In this document: positions 17,807 to 27,172 of the stretch, piece after piece | Layout of the letters: every line of letters starts with the position of its first letter | How positions within the stretch are numbered: position 1 is the first letter of the stretch | NCBI GenBank assembly: GCA_019637975.1 | Contig: JAHBUR010000008.1 | Coordinates: forward strand, 1 to 64,000 | Origin: Bacteroidota bacterium | GTDB taxonomy: Bacteria > Bacteroidota > Ignavibacteria > UBA10030 > UBA6906 | DNA: 64,000 nt | Direction: 5' to 3' | Notes under the pieces: model-generated | What the model saw: only the letters and a program-made list of their open reading frames with translations | What the model was told of the DNA's origin: nothing | The model's database searches: none | Position numbers and translations under genes: made by a program

Positions 17807-18428
17807 TAACAAGAAGGGATTCTGGGCGGAGGTACGCACAACGTTCTTCCGCGGCGTTGTCGTCATCATCCCTCTCGGCCTCACCTATTGGTTCTTCAGC
17901 TCCCTTTTGAACGCGATTGACGGAATTTTTTCGCCCGTTCTGGAGGAATGGCTGGGCCGCAGCATTCCGGGCCTCGGATTCATGACAATGGTGGTGCTGG
18001 TGTTTCTCGTGGGCCTGCTGGCGAGAAATCTTGTCGGGAGGATTCTGTTTAATGGCTTTGAAAATCTCCTCAAGCAGATTCCCTTTGTCCGCTCGGTGTA
18101 CAGCGCCATCAAAGATCTCGTCGGGGCGTTTACGATTGGGGGAAAAGGAAAAACATTCCGCGAAGTCGTGATGATCCAATACCCGCGGCCCGGATTGAAT
18201 ACGCTTGCATTTGTAACGAATGAGATGACGTTCCATACGGCAGACAATCAGAAGGTTGAGTTCTATAACGTCTACATCCCGAACCCGCCGAACCCGACGT
18301 CGGGTTTGCTGATTCTTGTTCCGAAAGAACAGGCCGTCAAGCTGAATCTTTCAATCGAACAGGGATTGAAACTCGTTCTCTCCGGCGGGATTGTCCTGCC
18401 CGAGAAACTTGAACAACTCAAGAAGTAA
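17793..18428 (+). CDS. DUF502 inner-membrane protein
   Basis: A 211-residue protein matching the DUF502 family: two membrane segments (about residues 20-42 and 65-90), the conserved IPFVRSVYSAIKDLV after them, and a soluble beta domain with PRPGLNTLAFVT and the phrase IPNPPNPTSG. The function is not established. It overlaps kdsB by 14 bp and precedes pyrG by 55 bp. Confidence 0.85.
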   Translation: MNDADNKKGFWAEVRTTFFRGVVVIIPLGLTYWFFSSLLNAIDGIFSPVLEEWLGRSIPGLGFMTMVVLVFLVGLLARNLVGRILFNGFENLLKQIPFVRSVYSAIKDLVGAFTIGGKGKTFREVVMIQYPRPGLNTLAFVTNEMTFHTADNQKVEFYNVYIPNPPNPTSGLLILVPKEQAVKLNLSIEQGLKLVLSGGIVLPEKLEQLKK

Positions 18429-18474
18429 GTTATCCAACAACTCTTTGTGACAGATTCGAGCCTTCGTGGCATAG

Positions 18475-20103
<1,629 letters not shown>

Positions 20104-20126
20104 ATAACCTATCTGTTGACGGAATC

Positions 20127-20344
20127 ATGCGTACTGTAGTCACAGCTCTTCTTCTACTCGCGGTTTCTTGTGCGGGTAACTAGAGGGAAGTGGATGCAAC
20201 CACGTTTGCGTGGCATCCAGAAAAGACACCGTATAGATTCATTTTGGAGATTCCGAACGATTGGAATGATCCGGGGGACTATTTACGATTGAGGAGAATG
20301 CTACTGATGAGTTGACCAAAGGAATTGGTATATGGAGTCTTTGA
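20127..20344 (+). pseudogene. Decayed lipoprotein gene (in-frame stop and frameshift)
   Basis: An ATG at 20127 opens MRTVVTALLLLAVSCAGN, a convincing lipoprotein leader, then a TAG at 20181. The same frame continues with coding-like sequence (VDATTFAWHPEKTPYRFILE, IPNDWNDPGDY) to a TGA at 20313. The next frame carries TIEENATDELTKGIGIWSL to a TGA at 20342. The simplest reading is one short secreted protein broken by a nonsense change and a frameshift, or a remnant of a longer gene. It fills the gap between pyrG and the CPBP protease gene, whose ATG at 20332 overlaps its end. No homologue recognised. Confidence 0.55.
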
Positions 20345-21045
20345 CAGGATCTGTTTTCTTCGCAGCAACCTGTTTTCTCGTTTTTCTTTGCTTCAAGTGG
20401 TTTGACAAACGGCTTTTGCTCGGATTCGGGATCCTGTTTGCCGTGTACATCGGCATTGATGACGTGCTGACCGGTTTGCCATCACTTGTTCCTGCCTTGA
20501 AACAAATCCCCGGCCGCTGGAATTGGGCCGGTAAGATTCTCAGCATTCTCTTTTCTCTTATCGTCATCTTAACGTTTCAAATTGACAGGACAGCCACAGG
20601 TCTGATCCTGAAGCAGAGGAATATCTCCAAATCTCTCATTGCCCTGCTCATTTTGACGTTACTCAGCTTCTTTCTCGGTATCGTCTTTAAGCCGGAATTG
20701 CCGGATGCAGAGACAATTCTTTTCCAAACATTGATGCCCGGCTTGGCCGAAGAGATCGCTTATCGCGGCATTGCCCCGGCATTGTTACTTGGCCTCATTG
20801 CATCCAAGTCGGCGTCAGAGGAAATCCCCTGGGCGGTCATCCTCATCACAGGCATTTCCTTCGGTGTTTGGCATGGTATCAGTTTTCACGAGTATAAGCT
20901 CTCCTTCGATCTTATGTCGGCGCTCTTTCCGCTGCTGGGCGGCATTGCATACGGCTGGTTGCGATTTTCCAGCGGGAGCCTGCTGCTGCCTATCATTGCG
21001 CACGGCGCAGGCAACACCGTTTTCTACCTGTGGAGTTTCATTTAA
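20332..21045 (+). CDS. CPBP-family intramembrane metalloprotease
   Basis: A 237-residue protein with about seven hydrophobic segments and the three CPBP/Abi motifs: EEIAYRG (EExxxR, about residue 141), FGVWHG (FxxxH, about 183) and HGAGNTVF (HxxxN-like, about 224). Members cleave substrates in the membrane, mature bacteriocins or process exported proteins; which applies here is unknown. The start overlaps the remains of a broken lipoprotein gene, so its own translation signals are unclear. No bacteriocin gene is visible nearby. Confidence 0.85.
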   Translation: MESLTGSVFFAATCFLVFLCFKWFDKRLLLGFGILFAVYIGIDDVLTGLPSLVPALKQIPGRWNWAGKILSILFSLIVILTFQIDRTATGLILKQRNISKSLIALLILTLLSFFLGIVFKPELPDAETILFQTLMPGLAEEIAYRGIAPALLLGLIASKSASEEIPWAVILITGISFGVWHGISFHEYKLSFDLMSALFPLLGGIAYGWLRFSSGSLLLPIIAHGAGNTVFYLWSFI

Positions 21046-21238
21046 GCGTAACGATCCCAGACAAAATCTAATAACTTCATCGGAGTCATCAAGGATGCTC
21101 GACGAGACAAGGAAACCCCGATCGCAGCAAATCGACAACAACACCGCTGCTGACAGCATAAGTTTCTACAGTTTTCCCGGCCTTTATTTATTGTTCACAT
21201 ACTGATTGAAAATTCTTTCGTACCTCCGCATTGATCCC

Positions 21239-21982
21239 ATGTTCCTCCGCAAAGTCACACCCGGCTCAACCAGCAGACTGACGATCGTCGATCACGGCGA
21301 AACGTACGGACGGCACATTCTCGCCAAGGCACTCACCGGCCTCCGCATTGAAACGTGTGTCGACCTGGGTTGCGGAGGCGGTGATGATCTTATGGTTGTT
21401 GCAGCACAGAATCCGCAGGCGGCACTGTACGGCGTTGACTTCGGAGAGTGGAATTTTGACAGACTGAAGGCGCGGAACATCCGCCCCCTCTCCATCAACG
21501 TTGAGAAAGAGAAACTTCCCTTCGACGACAACTCCGTTGACTTCGTCATCGCCAATCAGTTTTTCGAACACACCAAAGAGATCTTCTGGATCAACCACGA
21601 AGTCTTTCGCTGTTTGAAACCGGGAGGGCATCTCTTCTTCGGAACGCCCAACATTCTCTCGCTCCACAACCGGATTCTGATGCTGTTCGGTTTTCATCCC
21701 ACCCAACACAAACTCACCTCTGCACACGTCCGGCCGTTTTCGAGACGCGACGTGAAAGCATTCTACCATGACATCGGCTCCGGCTTCTGCCGCATCAGAG
21801 GGTTCAGGGGCTCGCAGTTCTACCCCTTTCCGGGAAAAGCAGCGCGGTTCTTCTCACGGCTGTTTCCCGGCATGTCGTTCTCCATTTTTTTCCTCATACA
21901 AAAGACCGGAGGCTATCAACGCGAATTTCTCGAATGGCCGGGCAGGGCGCAGTTGGAGACGAACTTTTTTGTCGGACGCTGA
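21239..21982 (+). CDS. Class I SAM-dependent methyltransferase
   Basis: About 247 residues from the ATG at 21239; a TTG at 21206 would add 11 residues, and neither start has a clear ribosome site. Motif I is VDLGCGGGDDLMVVA (about residue 42), the acidic end of strand two is GVDFGEWNFDRL, and motif IV/post is FDDNSVDFVIANQFFEH, with the loop CLKPGGHLFFGTPN. This is the methyltransferase 11 type. The substrate is unknown. The preceding 190 bp from 21046 hold no gene I can support. Confidence 0.85.
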   Translation: MFLRKVTPGSTSRLTIVDHGETYGRHILAKALTGLRIETCVDLGCGGGDDLMVVAAQNPQAALYGVDFGEWNFDRLKARNIRPLSINVEKEKLPFDDNSVDFVIANQFFEHTKEIFWINHEVFRCLKPGGHLFFGTPNILSLHNRILMLFGFHPTQHKLTSAHVRPFSRRDVKAFYHDIGSGFCRIRGFRGSQFYPFPGKAARFFSRLFPGMSFSIFFLIQKTGGYQREFLEWPGRAQLETNFFVGR

Positions 21983-22068
21983 GTCCTCCTGAAGCTGTAT
22001 CTATCCCTTTGAATTCCCCGTCGCTTCTTTCTATATTGAAGCGAACATATCATCCCAATCTCTGACTC

Positions 22069-23580
22069 ATGCCAACACTTGCAGCAATTGATGTCGGCTC
22101 CAACGGCATCCGCCTTATCGTCGGAAAGGTGAACGGCGACCGCAACATGCAGATTCTGGAAAACATCCGTGAAGCCGTGCGGCTCGGGCAGGATGTGTTC
22201 ACAAAATCCGTCATCGCCGAAGAGACCATCGACAAGGCGGCCGAGGCGTTCGCCCGTTTCAAATCCGTAATTGCCGCGCATGACGTGAAGTGGACGAAAG
22301 CCATTGCCACGAGTGCCGTGCGGGAAGCACAGAACAAGGACTTGTTTGTTGACAGGATGGAGCAAGCAAGCGGCATCACGATCAATGTCGTTGACGGAGA
22401 AGAAGAAGCTGTTCTCATTCATCTTGCCGTTGCATCGAAGATCAACCTGAAAAACAAGCGCGCTATCCTCGTCGATATAGGGGGCGGCAGTACGGAAGTG
22501 ACCCTTGTTGCTGACGGGCAGATTCTCTCGACGGAAAGTTACAAGATGGGAACCGTGCGCCTGTTGCAGTTGCTGGAGGAAAGAAAACACGGCGAGAAAA
22601 AATTCGGCCAGCTTGTGCGTGAGTACGTCGACGCCACACAGAAGAGAATGAAGAAGGAACTCGGCGCCGAGGAAATCGATGTGTGCGTAGGAACGGGCGG
22701 AAATATCGAGGCGCTCGGCGCGTTGCGCGTGCAACTGTTCGACAAGGAACGAAGCGACGTTGTACAGGCTGATGAACTTGATACGCTGGTCAAGAAACTT
22801 CAAAGCTTGACGTACGAAGAACGCATCCAGCAATTGCTTTTGCGCCCCGACCGTGCGGATGTGATTGTGCCCGCGTCGATTGTTATCCAGAAGTTGTTGA
22901 AACGCGCGGGTGTGGATGAACTGCAAATCCCGTCTGTCGGGTTAAAAGACGGCCTGCTCATCGACATGATGCAGGAACTGTATGGCGAGAAGAAAATCTC
23001 GTCGCGCGATCAGGTGTTGACGTCGGCATTGCAGCTCGGCCGCAAGTTCTCGTTCGACGAGCAGCATGGACTTGCTGTGGGCCGCTATGCAACTCGTCTC
23101 TTTGACGAAACGCGAAATCTTCACAATCTCCCGATGGAATACCGGCTGCTGCTGGAGGTCGCCGCAATGCTGCATGATATCGGTCATTTCATCAATATGA
23201 TTGATCACCACAAGCATACGCTCTATCTCCTTACAGCATCGCCGGTTATCGGACTTTCGAAGGCACAGATGGCTATTGTCGCAAACGTTGCCCGCTACCA
23301 CCGGAAATCCCTGCCGAAACCACAGCACGAAGCGTACAGCGTGCTGTCATCGAAAGAGCGTGTCATCGTCTCGAAACTTGCAGCGATTCTTCGTCTTGCA
23401 GATGCAATGGACAACGAACATGCGACGAAGGTTGAAGATTTCACCGTTGAGTACAAGAAGCCCAAGTTCATTCTTACGTTGAAGGGCGAAGGCGACCTGC
23501 TGTTGGAAAAATGGGCATTGATGAAGAAGGCGGCAATGTTCGAAGAAGTGTACAGCGTGAAGCTTTCCATTAATGACTAA
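22069..23580 (+). CDS. ppx: Exopolyphosphatase / guanosine pentaphosphatase (Ppx/GppA) with HD-type C-terminal domain
   Basis: Hydrolyses polyphosphate ends or pppGpp. The 503 residues fit the two-domain Ppx length. N-terminal ASKHA motifs are AIDVGSNGIRLIVGKV, the phrase VDGEEEAVLIHLAV and LVDIGGGSTEVTLV. The C-terminal part has an HD-like site MLHDIGHFINMIDHHKHT (about residue 368). The stop overlaps the start of the CHAD gene by 8 bp, and the sixA gene follows, a grouping that points to polyphosphate metabolism rather than only pppGpp. The start is at ATG 22069 without a strong ribosome site. Confidence 0.93.
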   Translation: MPTLAAIDVGSNGIRLIVGKVNGDRNMQILENIREAVRLGQDVFTKSVIAEETIDKAAEAFARFKSVIAAHDVKWTKAIATSAVREAQNKDLFVDRMEQASGITINVVDGEEEAVLIHLAVASKINLKNKRAILVDIGGGSTEVTLVADGQILSTESYKMGTVRLLQLLEERKHGEKKFGQLVREYVDATQKRMKKELGAEEIDVCVGTGGNIEALGALRVQLFDKERSDVVQADELDTLVKKLQSLTYEERIQQLLLRPDRADVIVPASIVIQKLLKRAGVDELQIPSVGLKDGLLIDMMQELYGEKKISSRDQVLTSALQLGRKFSFDEQHGLAVGRYATRLFDETRNLHNLPMEYRLLLEVAAMLHDIGHFINMIDHHKHTLYLLTASPVIGLSKAQMAIVANVARYHRKSLPKPQHEAYSVLSSKERVIVSKLAAILRLADAMDNEHATKVEDFTVEYKKPKFILTLKGEGDLLLEKWALMKKAAMFEEVYSVKLSIND

Positions 23581-24517
23581 GCGAAGTACACAATCGGGAT
23601 CGGGCAAAAAGGCAAACCCGCGGAAACCGCCTTCACGTCGTCTGCCGCGGATCGGTACAATACTGATCGACTCACTGGAACAACGGTGGCGCAAATATCT
23701 GAACGAACTCCGGCGATGCAAGCGGGCGTTTTCCGAGGAAGCCGTTCACGACGTACGCGTCGCAACACGACGGCTGATTTCCACGTTGTTGATCATCAGG
23801 ATTGTCTATCCCGACCGGAATATGCGCAAGATCGAGCGCAGATTGAAACGGTTGTTTGATTCGATGAGCCCGCTGCGCGATGCGCAGGTACAACTTCTTT
23901 CACTTCAGGAGAAGGTGATGGACTATCCAGAGTTGGAGACCCTTCTGACTGTTCTCAAAGTCCGTGAGCGAAACCTGATGGATTCCATCTCACGAAGAAT
24001 CTCGACGATCGATACGATATCGATGGGGAGATCATTTCGCGGACTGAAGGAAGGGCTTCGCCGGCATTTCTCCCGCCCGATGATGGGAGAGATCTGTTGG
24101 AATGCCGTGCTCGGTGCAGCGCTGGGACGTTTCAATGCGGCAGTATGGGGAAAGGAACACAGTATCCCTTCGCGGCCCGCAACAATTCACCGGGCGCGCA
24201 TTGCATTCAAGAAATTCCGCTACACGCTGGAAGCAATCGCCCCGATGCTGCCTGCTGCCGACAAACGTATGTTGAAAGCGATGGATGAGTATCAGACACG
24301 AATGGGAAGCATACAGGATGCTCGAATTTTGAATGACCTCGTAGCCCGCTTCACCCAGCAACGTCCGCCTGCATTGCGCAGAGAACTTGCCGGTCTTCGC
24401 CGCGAGCTGCTTGCCCGGAAGAAGGAATTGATCTCCCACTACGAACAATCGGCAGATGAGTTGTACAGTCTCCGTAAGCCGATGTTGACTTCGAGAAAGC
24501 AAGGAACACGTCGATGA
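23573..24517 (+). CDS. CHAD-domain protein (polyphosphate-associated)
   Basis: A 314-residue protein with a very basic N-terminus and the CHAD histidine helices: EEAVHDVRVATRRLIS (about residue 55), then LFDSMSPLRDAQVQ and later IHRARIAFKKFRYTLEAI (about 205). CHAD domains bind polyphosphate and proteins carrying one locate to polyphosphate granules (family knowledge). It lies between ppx and sixA with overlaps of 8 and 4 bp, so a role at polyphosphate granules is likely. No CYTH domain is attached. Confidence 0.9.
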   Translation: MTKRSTQSGSGKKANPRKPPSRRLPRIGTILIDSLEQRWRKYLNELRRCKRAFSEEAVHDVRVATRRLISTLLIIRIVYPDRNMRKIERRLKRLFDSMSPLRDAQVQLLSLQEKVMDYPELETLLTVLKVRERNLMDSISRRISTIDTISMGRSFRGLKEGLRRHFSRPMMGEICWNAVLGAALGRFNAAVWGKEHSIPSRPATIHRARIAFKKFRYTLEAIAPMLPAADKRMLKAMDEYQTRMGSIQDARILNDLVARFTQQRPPALRRELAGLRRELLARKKELISHYEQSADELYSLRKPMLTSRKQGTRR

Positions 24518-25026
24518 ATCTCTACATACTTCGTCATGCAATTGCCGAGGAGCGCAGTCACGAACACTGGCCCGATGACTCCCTCCGTCCTCTTACAACC
24601 AAAGGAAAGAAACGCATGCATCGAATTGCGGTGGCCATGCGGGCGCTCGGCCTTTCGTTCGATGTCATCTATACGAGCTCCTACACGCGGGCACGGGAAA
24701 CCGCCGACATTGTTGTTGCTGTTTTCAATGCCGGGAAGAAGCTTCGCGAAACCGGGACACTGGCGGTTGACGGCGACCCTGGAGAACTTGTCCGCCTCAT
24801 CAACAGCGCGAAGAACGAATTCGAGAATGTATTGCTTGTCGGACATGAACCGTACCTTGGAGAGTTCATCTCCACTCTTCTTGTCGGTGATTCGAGCCTG
24901 CCGCTGACGATGAAAAAGGGGGGAATTTGCAAACTCAGCGTCGGCAACTTGAAGTACGGAGCCTGTGCATCCTTGGAGTGGCTTCTGCCGCCATCTGTTT
25001 CATCGCTGATCGGGAATTCACGATGA
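24514..25026 (+). CDS. sixA: SixA-type phosphohistidine phosphatase
   Basis: A histidine-phosphatase family member of 170 residues. The catalytic RHA motif is at MNLYILRHAIAEE, and the second conserved block is TSSYTRARETADIV. The VGHEPYLGEF motif carries the second catalytic His. SixA removes phosphate from phosphohistidine; in clusters with CHAD and ppx it may act on polyphosphate-linked substrates (inference). Start and stop each overlap neighbours by 4 bp. Confidence 0.9.
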   Translation: MNLYILRHAIAEERSHEHWPDDSLRPLTTKGKKRMHRIAVAMRALGLSFDVIYTSSYTRARETADIVVAVFNAGKKLRETGTLAVDGDPGELVRLINSAKNEFENVLLVGHEPYLGEFISTLLVGDSSLPLTMKKGGICKLSVGNLKYGACASLEWLLPPSVSSLIGNSR

Positions 25027-25856
25027 AGGTATTTCTCATCACCCTTCTCACATTTCCTCTTCTTCTTCACTCGGAACAGAAAACAGCGGTCAACGCGGCT
25101 CTTCCGGGCTACGATCTCTCCGACAAAAAGCCGCGGCAATTCGTTCTGCCCAACAAACTGGCCGAAGCATCGGGTCTTGCAATGACTGATGATGGACGCC
25201 TGTTTTGTCACGATGACGAGCGGGCTGTTGTGTATCAGATTGACTATTCAAACGGCGCAGTTGTCAAACAATTCTCGCTCGGCAGATTTGGCGTGAGAGG
25301 TGATTTTGAAGATATTGCCGTTGTTGGGAGGTTGTTCTATCTTGTCGAAAGCAACGGCACGATCTATGAATTCCCTGAAGCCGGAAACGGACAGACGGTT
25401 GAGTTCAGAACGTACACAACGCCGTTGACAACAAAGAACGATGTTGAAGGGCTTGAATATGATCCCGAAACACACTCTCTGCTTCTTGCCTGCAAGGAAT
25501 TTCCCGGCAAGGGATATGAGGGACACAGGGCGGTGTACTCCTTCTCACTCAAAACAAAACAACTCTTGCCAGCGCCCCGTTTTCTCATTCCTCTGAAGAA
25601 CATTCGGGGAAAGGAATTCAAACCTTCCGGTATTGCCCGCCATCCGAAAACGGGAACGTTCTTCATCATCGCTGCTCGTGGCAGCACCATTATCGAAATT
25701 TCCAAGGAGGGGAAAATTCTCAGCCAGCAGCCGATTAACAGGAAAGTGAATACACATCCCGAAGGAATCGCTTTTGCGCCTGATCTTACACTCATTCTCT
25801 GCAACGACGGGCAGGGAAAGCGCGGTACGTTAATCCTGTACCCAAAGAAACAATGA
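25023..25856 (+). CDS. Exported beta-propeller protein (SdiA-regulated / YjiK-like)
   Basis: A 277-residue product with an N-terminal signal-like segment (MKVFLITLLTFPLLLHSEQ). It contains repeats typical of the SdiA-regulated propeller family: EASGLAMTDDGRLFCHDDE, then GDFEDIAVVGRLFYLVESNG, the phrase NDVEGLEYDPETHSLLLACK, and KPSGIARHPKTGTFFIIAA. The alternating 'D-x-x-G-L-x-x-D' elements could hold calcium. Its activity is not established. It overlaps sixA by 4 bp (ATGA) and the next gene by 4 bp, placing it inside the polyphosphate-linked unit, so an extracytoplasmic phosphate-related role can be suggested only from context. Confidence 0.75.
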   Translation: MKVFLITLLTFPLLLHSEQKTAVNAALPGYDLSDKKPRQFVLPNKLAEASGLAMTDDGRLFCHDDERAVVYQIDYSNGAVVKQFSLGRFGVRGDFEDIAVVGRLFYLVESNGTIYEFPEAGNGQTVEFRTYTTPLTTKNDVEGLEYDPETHSLLLACKEFPGKGYEGHRAVYSFSLKTKQLLPAPRFLIPLKNIRGKEFKPSGIARHPKTGTFFIIAARGSTIIEISKEGKILSQQPINRKVNTHPEGIAFAPDLTLILCNDGQGKRGTLILYPKKQ

Positions 25857-26494
25857 GGATGACCATGAAGATAAGTTCCCGATTAACGCTGTGTATGTTG
25901 CCAACTCTATGCTTGTTGCTGGCCATGCCATCCCTTGCACAGGACGACTCTTCGCGCGGGCCCTACCTCGGCTTGCACGGCGGCTTATTTAATCCTTCGT
26001 CTCCGAAGTTCACGGATCTGTACTCGACAAGCATTCGTGTTGCATACGGCCTCACATTGGGGTCGCATTTGTCTGAGATGTTTGGGACTTTCGGACGAAT
26101 AACGCGGAGGGAATTTTCAAATGGCACGACTATCATACGGTTGGATCCGACATTCTCCCCCGTCACTTCTCCGCTCGTTCTGCGTATGTGGTTACTCGAC
26201 GTTGGAATAGAGATTCGGCTTGCCCGTTTTGATCTTCTTTCTCTCGGTGCATGCATCGGGGCGACCGTCGGATACGCAAAGGAGGAAATACAGTTGCTCA
26301 ACCGTCAGCCGAAGAATGAGGGATATGGCATAGCCGGAGTGTTCATTGGTGCTGTGGTCGAGCAGAAAATCGCTGGAACACCACTGGCTATTGTGTTGGA
26401 CTTGCATTACAGCAGCACAACCTCAACTCCTGAGCATTACACGAACATCTATGGCGGAACTACATTGCTATCCGAACTGCGGTGCTATTTGTGA
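25853..26494 (+). CDS. Probable outer-membrane beta-barrel protein, unknown function
   Basis: A 213-residue protein with a signal peptide ending at SLAQ (residue about 29). The mature part has alternating hydrophobic strands (GPYLGLHGGLFNPS, then SIRVAYGLTLGSHLSEMFG, LLDVGIEIRLARFDLLSLGA, GIAGVFIGAVVEQ, PLAIVLDLHYSS), like a small outer-membrane barrel. No named family recognised. It overlaps both neighbours by 4 bp, so it is translated as part of the ppx-CHAD-sixA run. Confidence 0.65.
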   Translation: MRMTMKISSRLTLCMLPTLCLLLAMPSLAQDDSSRGPYLGLHGGLFNPSSPKFTDLYSTSIRVAYGLTLGSHLSEMFGTFGRITRREFSNGTTIIRLDPTFSPVTSPLVLRMWLLDVGIEIRLARFDLLSLGACIGATVGYAKEEIQLLNRQPKNEGYGIAGVFIGAVVEQKIAGTPLAIVLDLHYSSTTSTPEHYTNIYGGTTLLSELRCYL

Positions 26495-27153
26495 ACAACA
26501 CGGATAGCATAGCCATCATTGCCGCAACGGCAGAATACGTCAAGGCAAAACTCTCGGGCGAAGGTTCGGGGCACGATTGGTTTCACGTTGAACGTGTCTG
26601 GAAGAATGCGCGACACATCGGCACCGAAGAACAGGTTGACATGTTCATCGTCGAACTTGCTGCGCTCCTGCACGACATCGCCGATTGGAAATTTGCCGGA
26701 GGTGATGATTCCGCCGGACCGCGGGAGGCCAGAACATGGCTCGAAAGTCTGAAAGTTGACGAGGAGACGATTGCGCATGTCTGCGACATTATCATGAACC
26801 TGTCGTTCAAAGGGGCCGGAGTGAAGAGTGCAATGCACACACGTGAGGGCATGGTGGTTCAGGATGCCGACAGACTCGACGCCCTCGGCGCTATCGGTAT
26901 TGCGCGGGCGTTTGCCTACGGCGGACATAAAGGAAGCGAGCTTTACAATCCGGACGTGAAGCCGGAATTTCACACATCATTCGAACAGTATAAGAACAGC
27001 CGCGGCAATACGATCAATCACTTCTACGAGAAGCTGTTGCTGCTGAAAGACCTGATGAACACGGAAACTGCCGGAAAAATGGCTGAGCAGCGGCATACGG
27101 TCATGGAAGTGTTCCTTGAACAATTTCTTGCCGAATGGAACGGCACACGTTGA
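26491..27153 (+). CDS. HD-domain phosphohydrolase (YedJ-like)
   Basis: A metal-dependent phosphohydrolase of about 220 residues. Metal ligands appear in GHDWFHVERVWKNA, in ALLHDIADWKF (HD pair) and in the late Asp of QDADRLDALGAIGIARAF, the usual HD order. The C-terminal FYEKLLLLKDLMNTETAGKMAEQR is typical of this subfamily. The substrate is unknown; nucleotides are likely. I chose the GTG at 26491 because it forms a GTGA overlap with the upstream stop; another GTG at 26482 would add three residues. It closes the overlapping run that begins with ppx. Confidence 0.85.
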   Translation: MNNTDSIAIIAATAEYVKAKLSGEGSGHDWFHVERVWKNARHIGTEEQVDMFIVELAALLHDIADWKFAGGDDSAGPREARTWLESLKVDEETIAHVCDIIMNLSFKGAGVKSAMHTREGMVVQDADRLDALGAIGIARAFAYGGHKGSELYNPDVKPEFHTSFEQYKNSRGNTINHFYEKLLLLKDLMNTETAGKMAEQRHTVMEVFLEQFLAEWNGTR

Positions 27154-27172
27154 CAAACGCGGAGTAACAACA

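Noticed and set aside
20332-21045. Bacteriocin-immunity role for the CPBP protein
   Set aside because: No double-glycine peptide or transporter gene nearby; the broken upstream gene encodes a lipoprotein-like protein, not a bacteriocin precursor.
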